Assembly (NCBI RefSeq): GCF_002934455.1
Contig: NZ_PTIR01000012.1
Span: forward strand, 157,265 to 200,996
Direction of reading: 5' to 3'
Length of the DNA stretch: 43,732 nt
From: Trinickia symbiotica
GTDB lineage: Bacteria; Pseudomonadota; Gammaproteobacteria; Burkholderiales; Burkholderiaceae
Every line of letters begins with the position of its first letter. Positions within the stretch are counted from its first letter, which is position 1. This document shows positions 7,023 to 15,355 of the stretch, piece after piece. The notes under the pieces were generated by a model. It did not search any database and was not told the origin of the DNA. It saw only the letters and a list, made by a program, of their open reading frames with translations. Both the position numbers and the translations under genes were made by a program.

Positions 7023-8222
7023 ATGCGCGAAACCTATCTCACCCATCTACGCAGCACGATCGATCAAATTCGCGCAGACGGCTTTTACAAATCCGAACGT
7101 GTGATTGCGAGCCCGCAATCAGCTGCGGTGCGCCTCGCGAGCGGCGCGGATTTGCTGAACTTCTGTGCGAACAACTATCTGGGCCTCGCGGACGACGCGA
7201 GGCTGATCGCGGCGGCGAAAGAAGGGCTCGATACCGACGGGTTCGGCATGGCATCGGTGCGCTTCATTTGCGGCACGCAGACTGTGCACAAACAACTCGA
7301 GCACGCGCTGGCAGCGTTTCTCGGCACCGACGACTCGATTCTTTATTCGAGCTGTTTCGACGCGAACGGCGGCCTTTTCGAGACGTTGACCGATGAAAAC
7401 GACGCGATCATCAGCGACGAGCTCAACCATGCGAGCATCATCGACGGCGTCCGGCTCTCGAAAGCGAAGCGCTATCGCTACAAGAACAACGATCTCGCCG
7501 ACCTCGAAGCGAAGCTGCGTGAAGCGGATGCCGCCGGTGCGCGTTTCAAGTTGATTGCGACGGACGGCGTCTTCTCGATGGACGGCATCATCGCGAATCT
7601 CGCAGGCATCTGCGATCTCGCCGATCGCTACGGCGCGCTCGTGATGGTCGACGATTCGCACGCCGTCGGGTTCGTCGGCGAGCATGGCCGAGGCACGCCG
7701 GAATATTGCGGCGTCGAAGGGCGTATCGACATACTGACGGGAACCCTTGGGAAAGCGCTGGGGGGCGCATCCGGCGGATATGTCGCCGCGCGTCGCGAGA
7801 TCGTCGAGCTGTTGCGCCAGCGCTCGCGGCCCTATCTCTTCTCGAATACGCTCGCGCCGAGCATCGCCGCCGCTTCCCTCAAAGTGCTCGAGCTTTTGCA
7901 AAGCGAAGAAGGCGCGCATCTGCGCAAGCGTGTCCGCGCCAACGGTGAGCGTTTTCGGGAGGCGATGACCGCCGCCGGTTTTACGCTCGTACCGGGCGAG
8001 CACCCGATCATTCCAGTGATGCTCGGTGATGCGCTCGTCGCCTCACGCATGGCCGACGCGTTGCTGCACGAGGGCATTTATGTGATCGGCTTCTCGTATC
8101 CCGTCGTCCCCAAGGGGCGTGCGCGCATTCGCACGCAAATGAGCGCGGCGCATACGCCGGAGCAGATTGACGTCGCAGTCGACGCATTCAAGCGTGTCGG
8201 CGCGGCGCTCGGCGTCGTCTGA
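7023..8222 (+). CDS. kbl: 2-amino-3-ketobutyrate CoA ligase (glycine C-acetyltransferase)
   Basis: PLP enzyme of the alpha-oxoamine synthase family that cleaves 2-amino-3-oxobutyrate with CoA to glycine and acetyl-CoA, the second step of threonine dehydrogenase catabolism. The 399 residues match the family length. The PLP lysine lies in [14 protein letters not shown] (about residue 244), with the preceding [17 protein letters not shown] strand holding the conserved Asp and His; [11 protein letters not shown] near residue 46 is also diagnostic. A good AGGAG site precedes the ATG. tdh follows after 19 bp, so the two form an operon, divergent from the XRE-cupin regulator. Confidence 0.97.
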   Translation: MRETYLTHLRSTIDQIRADGFYKSERVIASPQSAAVRLASGADLLNFCANNYLGLADDARLIAAAKEGLDTDGFGMASVRFICGTQTVHKQLEHALAAFLGTDDSILYSSCFDANGGLFETLTDENDAIISDELNHASIIDGVRLSKAKRYRYKNNDLADLEAKLREADAAGARFKLIATDGVFSMDGIIANLAGICDLADRYGALVMVDDSHAVGFVGEHGRGTPEYCGVEGRIDILTGTLGKALGGASGGYVAARREIVELLRQRSRPYLFSNTLAPSIAAASLKVLELLQSEEGAHLRKRVRANGERFREAMTAAGFTLVPGEHPIIPVMLGDALVASRMADALLHEGIYVIGFSYPVVPKGRARIRTQMSAAHTPEQIDVAVDAFKRVGAALGVV

Positions 8223-8241
8223 TCGAGCGAGGATCCCGACA

Positions 8242-9273
8242 ATGAAAGCACTTGCAAAGCTCGAACGCGCGCCAGGCCTCACGCTGACCGACGTGGCGAA
8301 GCCCGAAGTCGGCCACAACGATGTCATGATCCGCATCAGGAAGACGGCCATTTGCGGTACCGACATTCATATCTGGAAGTGGGACGACTGGGCGCAAAAG
8401 ACGATTCCTGTGCCGATGCACGTCGGCCACGAGTATGTCGGCGAGATCGTCGAAATGGGACAGGAGGTGCGGGGCTTTTCGATCGGCGACCGCGTGTCGG
8501 GCGAAGGGCACATCACTTGCGGCTTTTGCCGGAACTGCCGCGCGGGGCGGCGCCACCTATGCCGCAACACGGTGGGCGTCGGCGTCAATCGCGAGGGCGC
8601 GTTCGCCGAATATCTAGTCATTCCCGCGTTCAACGCATTCAGGATTCCTGACGAAATTTCGGACGACCTCGCCTCGATCTTCGATCCGTTCGGCAACGCG
8701 ACGCATACGGCCCTGTCGTTCAATCTCGTCGGCGAGGATGTGCTGATCACCGGGGCCGGGCCAATCGGCATCATGGCGGCGGCGATCGCGAAGCACGTCG
8801 GTGCGCGCAACATCGTCATCACGGACATCAATGATTACCGGCTCGCGCTTGCGCGCAAAATGGGAGCGACGCGCGCCGTCAATGTGGCGCGTGAATCGCT
8901 GCGCGATGTGATGAGCGACCTCCATATGACGGAAGGCTTCGACGTCGGCCTCGAAATGTCGGGCGTGCCGACCGCGTTTACGAGCCTGCTCGAAGCGATG
9001 AACCACGGCGGCAAGGTCGCGCTACTCGGGATCCCGCCCGCCCAAACGGCGATCGATTGGAATCAGGTTATCTTCAAGGGTCTCGAAATCAAGGGCATTT
9101 ATGGGCGCGAGATGTTCGAGACCTGGTACAAGATGGTCGCCATGCTGCAAAGCGGACTCGACTTGTCGCCGATACTGACGCATCGCTTCCCGGTCGACGA
9201 GTATCAGACGGCGTTCTCGACGATGCTCTCGGGCGAGAGCGGCAAGGTCATCCTCGACTGGGCTGCCGCCTGA
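8242..9273 (+). CDS. tdh: L-threonine 3-dehydrogenase
   Basis: Zinc- and NAD-dependent medium-chain dehydrogenase that oxidises threonine to 2-amino-3-ketobutyrate, the substrate of the upstream kbl product. From ATG 8242 it is 343 residues, close to the usual 341; a longer in-frame extension back to 8167 overlaps kbl and is not needed. Catalytic zinc ligands are in [11 protein letters not shown] and GHEYVGE. The structural zinc cysteines are in [19 protein letters not shown]. The Rossmann segment is [30 protein letters not shown] stretch upstream serves as ribosome binding site. Confidence 0.97.
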   Translation: MKALAKLERAPGLTLTDVAKPEVGHNDVMIRIRKTAICGTDIHIWKWDDWAQKTIPVPMHVGHEYVGEIVEMGQEVRGFSIGDRVSGEGHITCGFCRNCRAGRRHLCRNTVGVGVNREGAFAEYLVIPAFNAFRIPDEISDDLASIFDPFGNATHTALSFNLVGEDVLITGAGPIGIMAAAIAKHVGARNIVITDINDYRLALARKMGATRAVNVARESLRDVMSDLHMTEGFDVGLEMSGVPTAFTSLLEAMNHGGKVALLGIPPAQTAIDWNQVIFKGLEIKGIYGREMFETWYKMVAMLQSGLDLSPILTHRFPVDEYQTAFSTMLSGESGKVILDWAAA

Positions 9274-9309
9274 TCGGCGCGCGGTTACGCCGAAACGCGG
9301 CGCAGGCGG
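9274..9309. terminator. Stem-loops between convergent tdh and yceI-like genes
   Basis: TCGGCG (9274-9279) pairs with CGCCGA (9288-9293) over an 8-nt loop. An outer pair, CCGCCTG (9266-9272) with CAGGCGG (9303-9309), encloses it. The position between two convergent genes fits a bidirectional terminator, but no T-run is seen. Confidence 0.35.
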
Positions 9310-9999
9310 TCACTGCGCGTTGCTGTCCGCCTGCGCCGAGCCCGCCTTCTTTTTCGCAAACTCGGCTTCGATCCTCACGCGCACTTCGTCGCCGACCGCG
9401 GGGTACCAGGTTGAGAGGCCGAACTGCGCGCGGCTGAATCTGCCGCTGGCCGAAAACCCGAGCGTGTCCTCCTTCGTGAGCGGGTTGGGCCCATAGCCAT
9501 TGAAAGTCACGTCCAGCGTGACGGGGCGCGTGACGCCTCGGATAGTCAAGTCTCCTTCCAATTTGCCCGCGGCGGCCCCCGTACGCGTAAAGCGCGTGCT
9601 GACGAAGCGGATCGTCGGATAAGTTGCGGCGTCGAACATGTCCTTGCCTTTCACAAGCTTGTCGAGCAAAGGCACATTCGTGTCAACGCTCGAGGCGTCG
9701 ATCGAAGCATCGACAGTGCTTGCCGCAAGCCCGCCTTCTTTCCAGACGAGCATGGCATGCGCCCGATCGAATCGAATCACGAAACGCGAGTACTTCAGAT
9801 GGTCGACATCGAAGATGACGCTCCAGTGGTGAGCATCCAATGAATATTGCCCGGGCGGTACGCGCGCTTCGTCAGTCCCGACGGTATGGGTGACGACGCG
9901 CAGCGGCGTGCAGGCGGGCATGAGCGCCGCCGTCGCAGCGACAGTTAGCGCAAGAAGGGCGCGCGGAATCAGTCTCCTCACCGTGCAATGCATTCTCAT
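9310..9999 (-). CDS. YceI-family periplasmic protein, possible lipoprotein
   Basis: 229 residues. An N-terminal signal sequence (hydrophobic residues ~12-28) ends in LMPAC, which could be a lipobox with Cys at about residue 30. The rest is a YceI-like lipocalin fold: YSLDAHHWSVIFDVDHLKYSRFVIRF near the start of the mature part, then GDLTIRGVTRPVTLDV and GFSASGRFSRAQFGL, all characteristic blocks. Some YceI proteins bind isoprenoid quinones or similar lipids; some are induced by stress. The C-terminus is a short lysine/alanine tail. The gene is convergent with tdh and stands alone. No substrate can be assigned. Confidence 0.9.
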   Translation of the reverse strand: MRMHCTVRRLIPRALLALTVAATAALMPACTPLRVVTHTVGTDEARVPPGQYSLDAHHWSVIFDVDHLKYSRFVIRFDRAHAMLVWKEGGLAASTVDASIDASSVDTNVPLLDKLVKGKDMFDAATYPTIRFVSTRFTRTGAAAGKLEGDLTIRGVTRPVTLDVTFNGYGPNPLTKEDTLGFSASGRFSRAQFGLSTWYPAVGDEVRVRIEAEFAKKKAGSAQADSNAQ

Positions 10000-10196
10000 G
10001 TAAGCGCCAGAAAGTTGTGCAAAACGTAGCTTATACGCGCGCTCTCCGACGATAAAGCGCCGATCGCGGCGAACGGTCGCGGAATGAATGAGACGGCACG
10101 AGACGATGCAGGGAACGACCGTTCTACATTAAGCTTGACTCGGGCAAATGATCGTTGAAGATATGATCGACCACCCCAACTCGCAAGGAGCTGCCG

Positions 10197-10685
10197 ATGT
10201 CCACGACGAACCAGCAAGAGGAAGCCCGCCCACCGTTACCGCCGTTCACGCGCGAAACCGCGATGCAGAAAGTTCGTGCAGCCGAAGACGGATGGAACAC
10301 TCGCGACCCCGAGCGCGTTGCACTGGCCTATACGCCGCAAAGCGTCTGGCGCAATCGAGCCGAATTCGTCACGGGGCGTCCCGAGATCGTCGCATTCCTT
10401 CGCCGCAAATGGGCGAAGGAGCTCGATTATCGACTCATCAAGGAACTATGGGCGCATGATGGCAATCGCATTGCCGTTCGGTTCGCCTACGAGTGGCACG
10501 ACGATTCGGGCAATTGGTTTCGCTCGTACGGCAACGAGAACTGGGAATTCGACGATCATGGTTTGATGGCGCGTCGCTTCGCCTCCATCAACGATCTTCC
10601 GATACGAGAAAGCGAGCGTCTCTATCACTGGCCGCTCGGTCGCCGTCCCGACGATCATCCAGGGCTGTCGGATCTCGGGCTCTGA
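10197..10685 (+). CDS. NTF2-like protein, DUF1348 family
   Basis: 162-residue cytoplasmic protein with an NTF2/SnoaL-like alpha-beta cone fold. Diagnostic DUF1348 segments are [37 protein letters not shown] and [21 protein letters not shown], the last containing the conserved aromatic pocket. The ATG has a strong AAGGAG seven bases upstream. The gene is flanked by about 200 bp on both sides and seems monocistronic. The family has no established biochemical role; members often sit near oxidative-stress or detoxification genes. Family assignment is confident, function unknown. Confidence 0.9.
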   Translation: MSTTNQQEEARPPLPPFTRETAMQKVRAAEDGWNTRDPERVALAYTPQSVWRNRAEFVTGRPEIVAFLRRKWAKELDYRLIKELWAHDGNRIAVRFAYEWHDDSGNWFRSYGNENWEFDDHGLMARRFASINDLPIRESERLYHWPLGRRPDDHPGLSDLGL

Positions 10686-10872
10686 GCGATTCCGCGCCGT
10701 TGGCGGTATCCATTCAGCGTCGCGCCAGCCCGCTTCGTTGCGACCGACTTGTCCGTCCGAGAATTTCCTCCTCGCATGATGCGCCGTCATTGAGGTACAG
10801 TGCGCGGCGAGCGGCGCTGAGCCGCGACGGCAACGACAGAGAGCCGGCTTGGCGCCGGTGGGCGGAGCGGAT

Positions 10873-11406
10873 ATGCGTCTTTCGTGGATGGGTACGGGGA
10901 ATCGGTATGGGAAAGCGGTGCGTGCCGCGTCGCTTCTGCTCGCGACCTTATCGGGCATGAGCGCTTCGACGAGCGCTCGCGCCGATTGGTGCAGCGGCGG
11001 GCTGTGGGTCGACGCGATGCTCGGCTCGTATCATATCCATCCGAAAGAATCGTTCGAGGACTTCAACCCCGGGCTCGGCGTGGAGTGCTGGCTCAACGGC
11101 CAATGGGCCTTGACGGCGGGCGGATTTCGCAATTCGCTTGCTCATCCGTCCTGGTATGGCGGCGGCGTGTGGGCGCCTGAATTCGCGCACTGGGGATTCG
11201 TCCGCCTCGCCGTGATGGGCGGGCTTATTTCCGGGTACAACTACGGCCGTTGGGGCTTCGGACATGACCATTCGATCGGTCCCGTTGCCGCGCCAATCCT
11301 GATGACGAGCTACAAGCGTGTGGGCGTCAATTTCATCCTGGTACCGCCGATTCCCTCGGACAACCTGCCCTTTACCGTCGGATTCCAGTTGAGAGTGCGG
11401 TACTAG
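10873..11406 (+). CDS. Exported hypothetical protein, possible small outer-membrane barrel
   Basis: 177 residues from ATG 10873, which has GGAG about 7 nt upstream; a TTG at 10849 would add eight residues and is less likely. Residues 1-37 look like a Sec signal peptide (basic start, hydrophobic AASLLLATLSG core, SARA cleavage site). The mature protein is rich in aromatic residues and glycine, with alternating strand patterns (WALTAGGFRNSL, WGFVRLAVMGGLISGYNYG) and ends in VGFQLRVRY, a terminal aromatic typical of outer-membrane barrels. Two cysteines in the mature part (DWCSGG, VECWLNG) could form a disulfide. I do not recognise the exact family. Confidence 0.75.
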   Translation: MRLSWMGTGNRYGKAVRAASLLLATLSGMSASTSARADWCSGGLWVDAMLGSYHIHPKESFEDFNPGLGVECWLNGQWALTAGGFRNSLAHPSWYGGGVWAPEFAHWGFVRLAVMGGLISGYNYGRWGFGHDHSIGPVAAPILMTSYKRVGVNFILVPPIPSDNLPFTVGFQLRVRY

Positions 11407-11431
11407 TGCGCTGACGCAAGAATCGCTCGAC

Positions 11432-12242
11432 GGTGAGTGTTTTCGGGAGCCACAACCGGCTCTCAGTGCTCGTCCCGCGCAGGCCAAAATCTTCTCTATT
11501 GCCGCGTATCGAGGCGCTTTCCTTGCCGGGAGGTGAGTGTTTTCGGGAGCTTCGAATTCGCAAACTGCGCCCGCATCGATCCTCAGCGACGCTCAAGTCG
11601 ACCCTGGTCCCGTAAAAGCTCACCTCGGCAAGCTACGGTGAGGATTTTCGGGACCACCTATCGCGCCGCGGCCCGCACAGGAATAGGTGAGCCTTTTCGG
11701 GGGCGCACCAGAGAGCCGATGTGCGGATCGGGAGCGGCACGTTATGCCCCATTCTGTTGTCGACGATGGATGCGAGAGGTCCCAACGCGGGGCTCAACGG
11801 TGAGTGTTTTCGGGATCTTCCGAATCCGCGTAGTTCCCGCCATGCTATCCGCGGTGGGCAAAAGGTGAGCCTTTCCGGGAACCGCCGGATTGATCTCGTC
11901 GGACAAGAATCGTCGACTCGGTTGGTAGCCGTATTCGAGCTGCCACGATGCCCATACCGTGCGCCATTCATTTTCAGCCGCAACGGTGAGCATTTGCGGG
12001 AGCGCTCCGCGGCAAAAGGTGAGTGTTTGCGGGAAAGTCGGCGGCGGCAACTTGGCATCGCCATAGGCGTAAGGGCCCATAAGTAAAGTGACGTTCGACT
12101 ATATTGCATGTCCAGCGTCCCTTCCCCGGTGGCACTCCCCCGCTCAGGTTAGTCTGCGTTCGTTGGAACGCGGCCGTTCGCAGGACTCCCGAAAAGTCTC
12201 ACTTTTACCGCTTGCTGGCACCGAAGGTGAGCTTCTTCGGGA
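11432..12242. repeat. Second iteron cluster, 11 sites, mostly reverse orientation
   Basis: Same 17-bp motif as the origin array. Reverse-strand copies start at 11432, 11532, 11638, 11687, 11799, 11864, 11985, 12018 and 12226; forward copies at 11609 and 12187. Three (11432, 11532, 11799) are identical, and 11864 is identical in reverse to origin iteron 2484. Both forward copies face a reverse copy: 11609 with 11638 (12 bp between cores) and 12187 with 12226 (22 bp between). No gene is present; frames crossing it only repeat iteron-derived residues such as VSVFG. It may titrate or couple initiator molecules. Confidence 0.88.
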
Positions 12243-12815
12243 GCTATCCGCAAGGCTGCAGGCACCGTTCGGACGCGGCGGTGTTGCGTGATCTTTTCGA
12301 ACATTTATATTTGATACGAAACGCCCATTAAAGAACGCCCCCAAAGAATGCTCATGTTGTCTTTACCGACAATATGCCGGCGCAAACAGTAAAAATTCCG
12401 GTCGACGTCGTTTGCCTTCGGGGAGATGCCGCTCGTGCGATGTGGTAAGCCGTTCTCACGGGCGCCAACCAGCCGCATCCGGCGTGGGGAGGGCATGCGC
12501 GAGCGTCCGCACTCGCGCTCGCCGCGTTCGGTCAGGTACGCGCGGGCAGCCTTCCACATTCAATGCTTGGGCGGCCGACGGTGCGTTGAAAATCGATATG
12601 CGCGCCACGCCTCTCTTATGGTTTCTCATATTTTGCTTTTTCGAGATTTTGTATCGATAATTGGAGTTGGCAGCATGAAACACGATCTGGCGAGGGTTCA
12701 TTCGGACCCCGCCGCCGGGCGGTTGCGACCGCTCATCGCCGCGAGTCGAGTATGATTCGGCTCGGGTCCAACAGGGGAGCTCGAACTCCCGCATCAACCA
12801 CAACCGGAATCATCG
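12243..12815. other. Intergenic stretch without a confident gene
   Basis: About 570 bp with patchy AT-rich blocks (12300-12400 and 12610-12665). TTGTC-TTTACC-GACAA forms a small inverted repeat near 12358-12373. A 26-codon frame (12675-12755, beginning MKHDLARVHSD) has GGAG eight bases upstream but nothing else to support it. No tRNA, insertion sequence or further iteron was seen. Confidence 0.5.
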
Positions 12816-13064
12816 ATGGAACAGCTTGAAGGAGAGGCTCGCGAACGGTTAATTCGCTGGCTCCGGCGCCGCATGGACGAATACGGAATTACGTTGCAGG
12901 CCGTAGCCGAATCGATTTCGGCCGATCGGCAACCCGAGCGGCCGGTGCTCTATCGCGATGCAATGGGCAACACGTGGGACGGCTATGGCGATATGCCCGA
13001 TTGGTTGCGCCGGGCCGTCGCCGCGGGACAGCAAATCGATTTCTACCGTTGCGCGGAGCACTGA
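12816..13064 (+). CDS. Small H-NS-tail protein
   Basis: 82 residues. The C-terminal half (LYRDAMGNTWDGYGDMPDWL, then AVAAGQQIDFYR) is recognisably the H-NS C-terminal DNA-binding domain, which inserts a short loop into the minor groove of AT-rich DNA. The usual GRGR-type loop is replaced by GYGDMP, so one or both groove-contacting arginines are missing. The N-terminal half (MEQLEGEARERLIRWLRRRM, then EYGITLQAVAESI) is much shorter than the H-NS oligomerisation region. Short proteins of this design are common in Burkholderia. It may bind DNA weakly or modulate full-length H-NS. Start is ATG 12816. Confidence 0.8.
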   Translation: MEQLEGEARERLIRWLRRRMDEYGITLQAVAESISADRQPERPVLYRDAMGNTWDGYGDMPDWLRRAVAAGQQIDFYRCAEH

Positions 13065-13166
13065 CGCGCGCACGCACGAGAGGCGTTTCTGCCTTTCGTC
13101 GAACCGAGAGAGACCTCGAACGCGCCGGCGCCGCGGCGCCACCAAGCCGCGGCCAGGCGCTGCTAC

Positions 13167-13673
13167 TTATCGTTTGGCCTCCACATCGGCTTCCGATCGA
13201 GCAACGTACGACGTGACCACTTCGGGCAGATTCTCGATAAGCCACTTCGCCATTGCGACCTCTTGCGGAAGGATCGTTTCGCAACATCGTTGAGTTTCCG
13301 CGTCTCCCGCCGCTTTCGCGGCGGCGATGAGCGTCGTGTACGAGGCGATTTCGACATGCTCGAAGACGTACCCGGCGAGACCGCCTTTGACGACCTCATC
13401 CGTCATCGTCATGCCGCCCATCGCCTGCCCGAACGCCGCGATGCGCGCCGTGAGATCCTTGATCGTGGACGGGCCGCTGCCCAGCTGCTCGAGGCGTTGT
13501 TCGAGCAGCTTTTGCTGCGACAACGTTTCGTCGATGTGTTGCTCGATGCGCTGCTTAAGCGTTGGATAGTGCTCGAGCCGGGACGCTTGCGCTTTGAGCA
13601 TGGATTCGGCTTGCTTTTCCATCGCATAGGCATCCCGCAACCAATCTACGAGGTGTTCCTGGGGTTTCGTCAT
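13167..13673 (-). CDS. YciE/YciF-family ferritin-like protein (DUF892)
   Basis: 168 residues forming a four-helix, ferritin-like bundle. Typical blocks are LVDWLRDAYAMEKQAESML (first helix with metal-ligand Glu), LKQRIEQHIDETLSQQKLLEQRL and EHVEIASYTTLIAAAKAAGD, with the final ILPQEVAMAKWL helix. Family members bind a dinuclear metal site and are associated with general stress or osmotic response. GAGGAG stands six bases before the ATG. The divergent neighbour is a tiny Gln-rich protein, and the two may be controlled together through the 180-bp intergenic region. Confidence 0.92.
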   Translation of the reverse strand: MTKPQEHLVDWLRDAYAMEKQAESMLKAQASRLEHYPTLKQRIEQHIDETLSQQKLLEQRLEQLGSGPSTIKDLTARIAAFGQAMGGMTMTDEVVKGGLAGYVFEHVEIASYTTLIAAAKAAGDAETQRCCETILPQEVAMAKWLIENLPEVVTSYVARSEADVEAKR

Positions 13674-13854
13674 CGCATTCTCCTCGACCGCATTCCCATC
13701 GCGGCCAGATCGCCGGCACCATGCTCGGCATCTCTCGAACTTCGCAACGGCTGTTCCAGCATGGGCAGGGCGCGATCATGAAGGCGGGTATGCTCGTTGC
13801 GCGAATTCAATGAATCTCTTCGAGCTTCACAACTCGATTCAACGGAGGACTGCC

Positions 13855-13989
13855 ATGACATCGAAGAAGTCCAGCAACAACGCTCCGAGCAATCCGCGCC
13901 AGAGCGATCGCGGCGCGCCGCAACAGGGACAGCAACAGCAAAACCAACAGAAGATGCCGCGTCACCAAGGCGGGCAGCGTCAGCCTTGA
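13855..13989 (+). CDS. Gln/Asn-rich basic microprotein, 44 aa
   Basis: Open frame from ATG 13855 to TGA 13987-13989. It begins MTSKKSSNNAPSNPRQSDRG, continues with a run of glutamines and ends GGQRQP. Composition is extreme: over a quarter glutamine, many Lys/Arg, no aromatic residues, so probably intrinsically disordered. An excellent ribosome binding site (AACGGAGG) ends six bases before the ATG, which makes translation credible. It is divergent from the YciE-like stress gene and convergent with the cytochrome c gene, 13 bp away. It may be a stress-linked nucleic-acid-binding or hydrophilin-like peptide. I do not recognise a named family. Confidence 0.7.
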   Translation: MTSKKSSNNAPSNPRQSDRGAPQQGQQQQNQQKMPRHQGGQRQP

Positions 13990-14002
13990 GTTTCAGTGAG
14001 CG

Positions 14003-15355
14003 TTATTTGTGCAGCGTCTGCCGCAGGCTGTTGACGTCGTTGCCGCTGATCGGCTGCGCGTCGTTGCCCCAGGCGCTGCGCACGTAGGTCAGCACCTGGC
14101 CGATTTGCGCATCGACGAGCGTACCCGCAAAACCCGGCATGCGTTGGCGGGGCGGCCCTGACTTCGTGGCGGAGCTGCTGCCGCCTTCGACGAGCAGCCG
14201 GATCAGCGACGTCGTGTCTTTGGCCAGCACCGACGGATTGCCGGCGAGCGCCGGGAAGACGTTCGGTATGCCCTTGCCGTCTTCACCGTGGCACCGCGCG
14301 CAGAAGGACCGGTACACATTGAAGCCCACGGATTGCGGATCGCGCAGGCGGTTGCCGTTCGTCTGAGCCTGCGCCGTCTGATTGTCCGGGTCGTAGCTGC
14401 CCGACTGCTGGCGCGCCGGCAGTGACTTCAGGTAGTGCGCAATCGCTTGCAAGTCCTCATCCGACATGTACTGCGTGCTGTCTTCGATCTGTTCGACCAT
14501 GCTGCCGTAGGCGATGCTGCCAGCCGCGTGGCCCGTCTTCAGAAAGCGTGCAATATCGGCCTCGCCGAGCCGGCCCAGTCCCGACCCTGCTTCACCCGTC
14601 AGGTTGGGCGCGAACCAGTTGTCGTTGATGCCGCCCGTCAAGTAGCGCGGCGACGATTCGTCGTAGCCGCGCTCTTGGTATCCGAAGCCACGTGGCGTAT
14701 GGCATGCGCCGCAGTGCCCGAGCGATTGCACCAGATAGGCGCCGCGGTTCCACTGCTCATCGCGATCAGGATGAGCTCGAAACGGCTTCGGCATGAAGAC
14801 GGCCTGCCAGAAGCGCAGTGCCCAACGCTGGTTGAACGGAAACGCAACGTCGGAGGGCGCGTTCGGCTTCGCGACCGGCGCAACGCCGTGCATGAGGAAC
14901 GCGTAAAGCGCGCGCAGGTCCTCGTCGGACATCTTCGAGAATTCCGGATACGGCATGGCGGGATAGAGCGGGGTGCCTCCCGGCGCGATGCCGTGCCGAA
15001 TCGCGCGCTCGAAATCGCCGAGGTCATATCGGCCGATTCCGTAGCGCGGATCCGGCGTGATATTGCTGCTGACGATCGTGCCGAACGGCGAACCCATGCC
15101 AAGGCCGCCCGCGTATGGCGCACCCCCATCGGGCGCTGTGTGGCAGCCTGCGCAGTCGGCCGCCTTGGCTACATACTCGCCGCGTTGGAGCAACGCGGCA
15201 CTCGGCGCAGTGTCGCCGGCCGATGATGGCCTCGTGGTGTCCGCGGGCGAGGAGCCGGCATTCGCGCGCAGCACCCACTCACCGACTGCCGCCACGGCCA
15301 CGACTGCGGGCAGCGCCAGCAGCAACAGGTGCCTCGTCAGGCGTCGTGAATTCAT
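14003..15355 (-). CDS. Tri-heme cytochrome c, last gene of the caa3 operon
   Basis: 450 residues from the ATG at 15355, whose first base overlaps the ctaG stop (ATGA), so translation is likely coupled. The frame stays open further upstream but only as a shadow of ctaG. An uncleaved signal anchor (residues ~8-24) is followed by three c-type heme sites: CAGCH (68-72), CGACH and CARCH in successive domains. The architecture resembles the membrane-bound cytochrome c subunits of alcohol, gluconate and sorbitol dehydrogenases. As the distal gene of a cytochrome oxidase operon it probably passes electrons from a periplasmic donor to the oxidase. Confidence 0.92.
   Translation of the reverse strand: MNSRRLTRHLLLLALPAVVAVAAVGEWVLRANAGSSPADTTRPSSAGDTAPSAALLQRGEYVAKAADCAGCHTAPDGGAPYAGGLGMGSPFGTIVSSNITPDPRYGIGRYDLGDFERAIRHGIAPGGTPLYPAMPYPEFSKMSDEDLRALYAFLMHGVAPVAKPNAPSDVAFPFNQRWALRFWQAVFMPKPFRAHPDRDEQWNRGAYLVQSLGHCGACHTPRGFGYQERGYDESSPRYLTGGINDNWFAPNLTGEAGSGLGRLGEADIARFLKTGHAAGSIAYGSMVEQIEDSTQYMSDEDLQAIAHYLKSLPARQQSGSYDPDNQTAQAQTNGNRLRDPQSVGFNVYRSFCARCHGEDGKGIPNVFPALAGNPSVLAKDTTSLIRLLVEGGSSSATKSGPPRQRMPGFAGTLVDAQIGQVLTYVRSAWGNDAQPISGNDVNSLRQTLHK

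Noticed and set aside
11433-12109. Reading frames across the second iteron cluster
   Set aside because: Repeated VSVFG or RKHSP segments are translations of the iteron; no conserved domain or ribosome site.
12675-12755. 26-codon gene
   Set aside because: Has a GGAG upstream but no other support; too short to judge.
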